From positions 1-56,030 of the forward strand of contig JAYQIF010000005.1 of NCBI GenBank assembly GCA_038141525.1: a stretch of 56,030 nucleotides of DNA, given 5' to 3'. Positions 54,418-56,030 of this stretch are shown piece after piece (the first letter of the stretch is position 1; every line of letters starts with the position of its first letter). Made by a program: the position numbers and the translations under genes. Below the pieces are notes generated by a model. The model was not told where the DNA came from. It ran no database searches and worked only from the letters and a program-made list of their open reading frames with translations. Source of the stretch: BACL21 sp038141525. GTDB taxonomy: Bacteria; Bacteroidota; Bacteroidia; Flavobacteriales; Flavobacteriaceae.

Positions 54418-55341
54418 TTAATGAAGTTCAATATCGAATTGGGTGAGTTGTTTAAATTGTTGAAGACGACTGTAGAGTTCTTCTCGGGTAAGACTTTGAA
54501 GACGTTCTGTACCGAATTTTTCGACACAAAATGAGGCCAAAGCCGAGCCGTGGACAATCGCTTTTTTCATATTTTCAAAGCTGTAATCCTGCGTTTGGGC
54601 CAAAAATCCAGCAAAGCCACCGGCAAAGGTATCTCCTGCGCCAGTGGGGTCAAAAACTTCCTCAAGGGGCAGGGCTGGAGCAAAAAACACCTCATCTTTA
54701 TGAAACAGTAGAGCGCCGTGCTCTCCTTTTTTGATGATCACATATTTAGGACCCATCTCTTGAATCTTCTGTGCAGCACGTACCAAAGAGTATTCGCTAG
54801 TGAGTTGGCGCGCCTCTTCGTCGTTTATAGAAATGACATCAATACGCTTGATGACTTTGACCAGGGCATCCCAGGTGTGCTCCATCCAAAAGTTCATGGT
54901 GTCTAAGACCACTAATTTAGGATCGATCATTTGATCTAAAACAGACGATTGTACGTCGGGGTGTAAATTACCCAGCAACACCACCTCTGAATCACGATAA
55001 TTTTCTGGGACGACCGGATTAAAATCCGCAAGTACATTCAGCTCTGTGGCCAAAGTATCCCGGGTATTCATGTCGTTGTGATACTTGCCTGCCCAGAAAA
55101 ATGTTTTGCCGTCTTTCACGACCTCAATGCCTGAGGTGTCCATGCCACGACTCTCTAAAAGCTCGAGGTACTCCGCGGGAAAGTCACCGCCGACTACCGA
55201 GACAAGGGCGCCCTTAGCGTGGTATTGGGCAGCCGAAAGACCTATATAGGTGGCAGCGCCGCCAAGTATTTTATCGGTTTTACCAAAAGGCGTTTCGATG
55301 GCGTCGAAGGCTACGGTGCCTACTATTACAAGTTGACTCAT
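54418..55341 (-). CDS. PfkB-family carbohydrate/nucleoside kinase
   Basis: 307 residues. PfkB landmarks: LVIVGTVAFDAIETPFGK (N-terminus), LGGAATYIGLSAA (substrate loop), VVLDTMNFWMEHTWD, NDEEARQLT and DPTGAGDTFAGGFAGF, the anion hole with the catalytic aspartate (GAGD). No signal peptide. It phosphorylates a sugar or nucleoside with ATP. It is the first gene of a two-gene unit, 14 bases upstream of the PurF-like amidotransferase, and this pairing suggests a substrate tied to ribose or nucleoside metabolism. A possible -7 box TATTTTTG lies at 55362-55369 on the minus strand. Confidence 0.88.
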   Translation of the reverse strand: MSQLVIVGTVAFDAIETPFGKTDKILGGAATYIGLSAAQYHAKGALVSVVGGDFPAEYLELLESRGMDTSGIEVVKDGKTFFWAGKYHNDMNTRDTLATELNVLADFNPVVPENYRDSEVVLLGNLHPDVQSSVLDQMIDPKLVVLDTMNFWMEHTWDALVKVIKRIDVISINDEEARQLTSEYSLVRAAQKIQEMGPKYVIIKKGEHGALLFHKDEVFFAPALPLEEVFDPTGAGDTFAGGFAGFLAQTQDYSFENMKKAIVHGSALASFCVEKFGTERLQSLTREELYSRLQQFKQLTQFDIELH

Positions 55342-55733
55342 TGGGTCGTTTTAAGTTGGGTCAAAAATAATCAATTCTGTGGGATATCTCGGTTGGAAAT
55401 ATTTGAAGATTTATGGATTGAATGTATCAAGGCCAATCAGCCGACCAGAAAAAAAGAACTCAGACTTTTCACAACCCGTTAATATTATTTAATAATGTCA
55501 TGTGAGCTATTGATTTTATTGGGTTTAGGTGCTCGAATTCCGAATCTTCATGTCTTCAAAAACTCTTTTTGGAGGCTTTTTTAACCATCCATGAAGGAAA
55601 ATTCCTGCACTTCACCGATAAAATTGTAAAAGACAACGAATATATGGGAAGCCACAATGAAGAGTGTATTCACGCAACATATATTTGTCTTGTTCAACCC
55701 CAAATCTTGAACAAACCTAAATACTTATAAACC
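55342..55733. other. Divergent intergenic region without a supported gene
   Basis: Divergent promoters are expected here. A frame of 74 codons is open from 55506 to a stop at 55728, without an early ATG; it reads HEGKFLHFTDKIVKDNEYMG in the middle. A 29-codon frame starts at 55495. Neither matches a family that I know. A TATATTTG box at 55680-55687 could be the -7 element for the gene at 55734. Confidence 0.4.
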
Positions 55734-56030
55734 ATGAGAAAATATTATTTTTCTTCAGCACCTAACCGACTAATTCTTGCGCTTACTTTTGCTTTGTTTT
55801 GCTCATGGGCATCAGTTGCTCAGGTTGGAATAGGTACAACTACACCCCAAGCCATGCTAGACGTAGTGGCCTCTGATCCGGCGAATCCTACTGCGAAGGA
55901 TGGGTTCCTCATGCCACGTGTTTCCTCATTAACTCAGGATTTTCAGTCCACAGCGGTAGGGACTATGGTGTTCTATAATGGCCCAACAGGAACTGGCAAC
56001 GGTAATATGAAAAATACAGTTTATTTCTTT
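55734..56030 (+). CDS. Secreted protein of the VGIGTTTP type, 3' part outside window
   Basis: The first 99 residues of a longer protein. A signal peptide (LALTFALFCSWASVAQ) is followed by VGIGTTTPQAMLDVVASDPA, DGFLMPRVSSLTQDF and STAVGTMVFYNGPTGTGNG. The V-GIGT-x-x-P-x-x-x-LDV opening, with LxPRV soon after, is a common start of large exported proteins in Flavobacteriia, some of which bear fibre-like or T9SS-exported domains. The C-terminal part and any sorting domain lie beyond the right edge. A possible TATATTTG box lies about 47 bases upstream. Confidence 0.8.
   Translation, partial: MRKYYFSSAPNRLILALTFALFCSWASVAQVGIGTTTPQAMLDVVASDPANPTAKDGFLMPRVSSLTQDFQSTAVGTMVFYNGPTGTGNGNMKNTVYFF

Noticed and set aside
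55219..55482. An 87-codon plus-strand frame at the PfkB start
   Set aside because: Mostly antisense to the PfkB gene, with no recognisable motif.

Overview
The window looks like the chromosome of a marine member of the Flavobacteriaceae (Bacteroidota). The signs are a SusC/SusD pair, several proteins with type IX secretion (T9SS) C-terminal sorting domains of both the A (PNP-type) and B (gliding CTERM-like) kinds, OmpA proteins with thrombospondin type 3 repeats, a long Bacteroidota-type aromatic amino acid hydroxylase, and a TTTG-N19-TAnnTTTG promoter. Names rest on reading the proteins by eye; no database search was run.

Left part (1-9.8 kb): a polysaccharide utilisation locus on the minus strand, ordered susC, susD, a PKD-domain surface glycan-binding lipoprotein and a GH16 laminarinase-like gene cut by the window edge. 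A membrane-anchored propeller/Y_Y_Y/LuxR-HTH regulator lies just upstream. The likely substrate is laminarin or another beta-1,3-glucan. Next, 9.8-16.1 kb carries an ABC ATPase without partners, a prolyl oligopeptidase, a T9SS-secreted FG-GAP/ASPIC-UnbV protein and a di-haem SO2930-like cytochrome lipoprotein.

Middle (16.2-28 kb): housekeeping genes. These are asd, mscL, alr and tdk on the minus strand; a hypothetical gene, rsmI and recJ on the plus strand; and an lpxH-like gene, queD and a MATE exporter on the minus strand. A large T9SS type B surface protein and an acetyltransferase follow. From 28.1 to 33 kb there is a tRNA-Ala(GGC), several small AT-rich secreted or lipoprotein genes, two T9SS type A proteins and a CAP-domain protein.

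Right part (33-56 kb): a GH2 beta-mannosidase, a CPXCG zinc-ribbon protein, a secreted unknown, a PHB-depolymerase-like esterase, phenylalanine hydroxylase, a MORN-type protein and a HAD phosphatase. Then comes ompA1-addB-ompA2-kbl-addA (recombination exonuclease genes interleaved with OmpA paralogues), sodA, a PurF-like amidotransferase with a PfkB kinase, and the start of a secreted protein cut by the right edge.

The most striking property of the window is that at least ten genes are each broken by a one-base shift, one of them twice. Most shifts lie in or beside short homopolymers, and on either side the protein continues in the family pattern. I read this as uncorrected indels in the source sequence rather than gene decay, and I annotate these genes as single loci. 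I found no convincing wholly new system. The better leads are the cytochrome/ASPIC-UnbV pair, the PurF-like/PfkB pair and the long C-terminal part of the hydroxylase.
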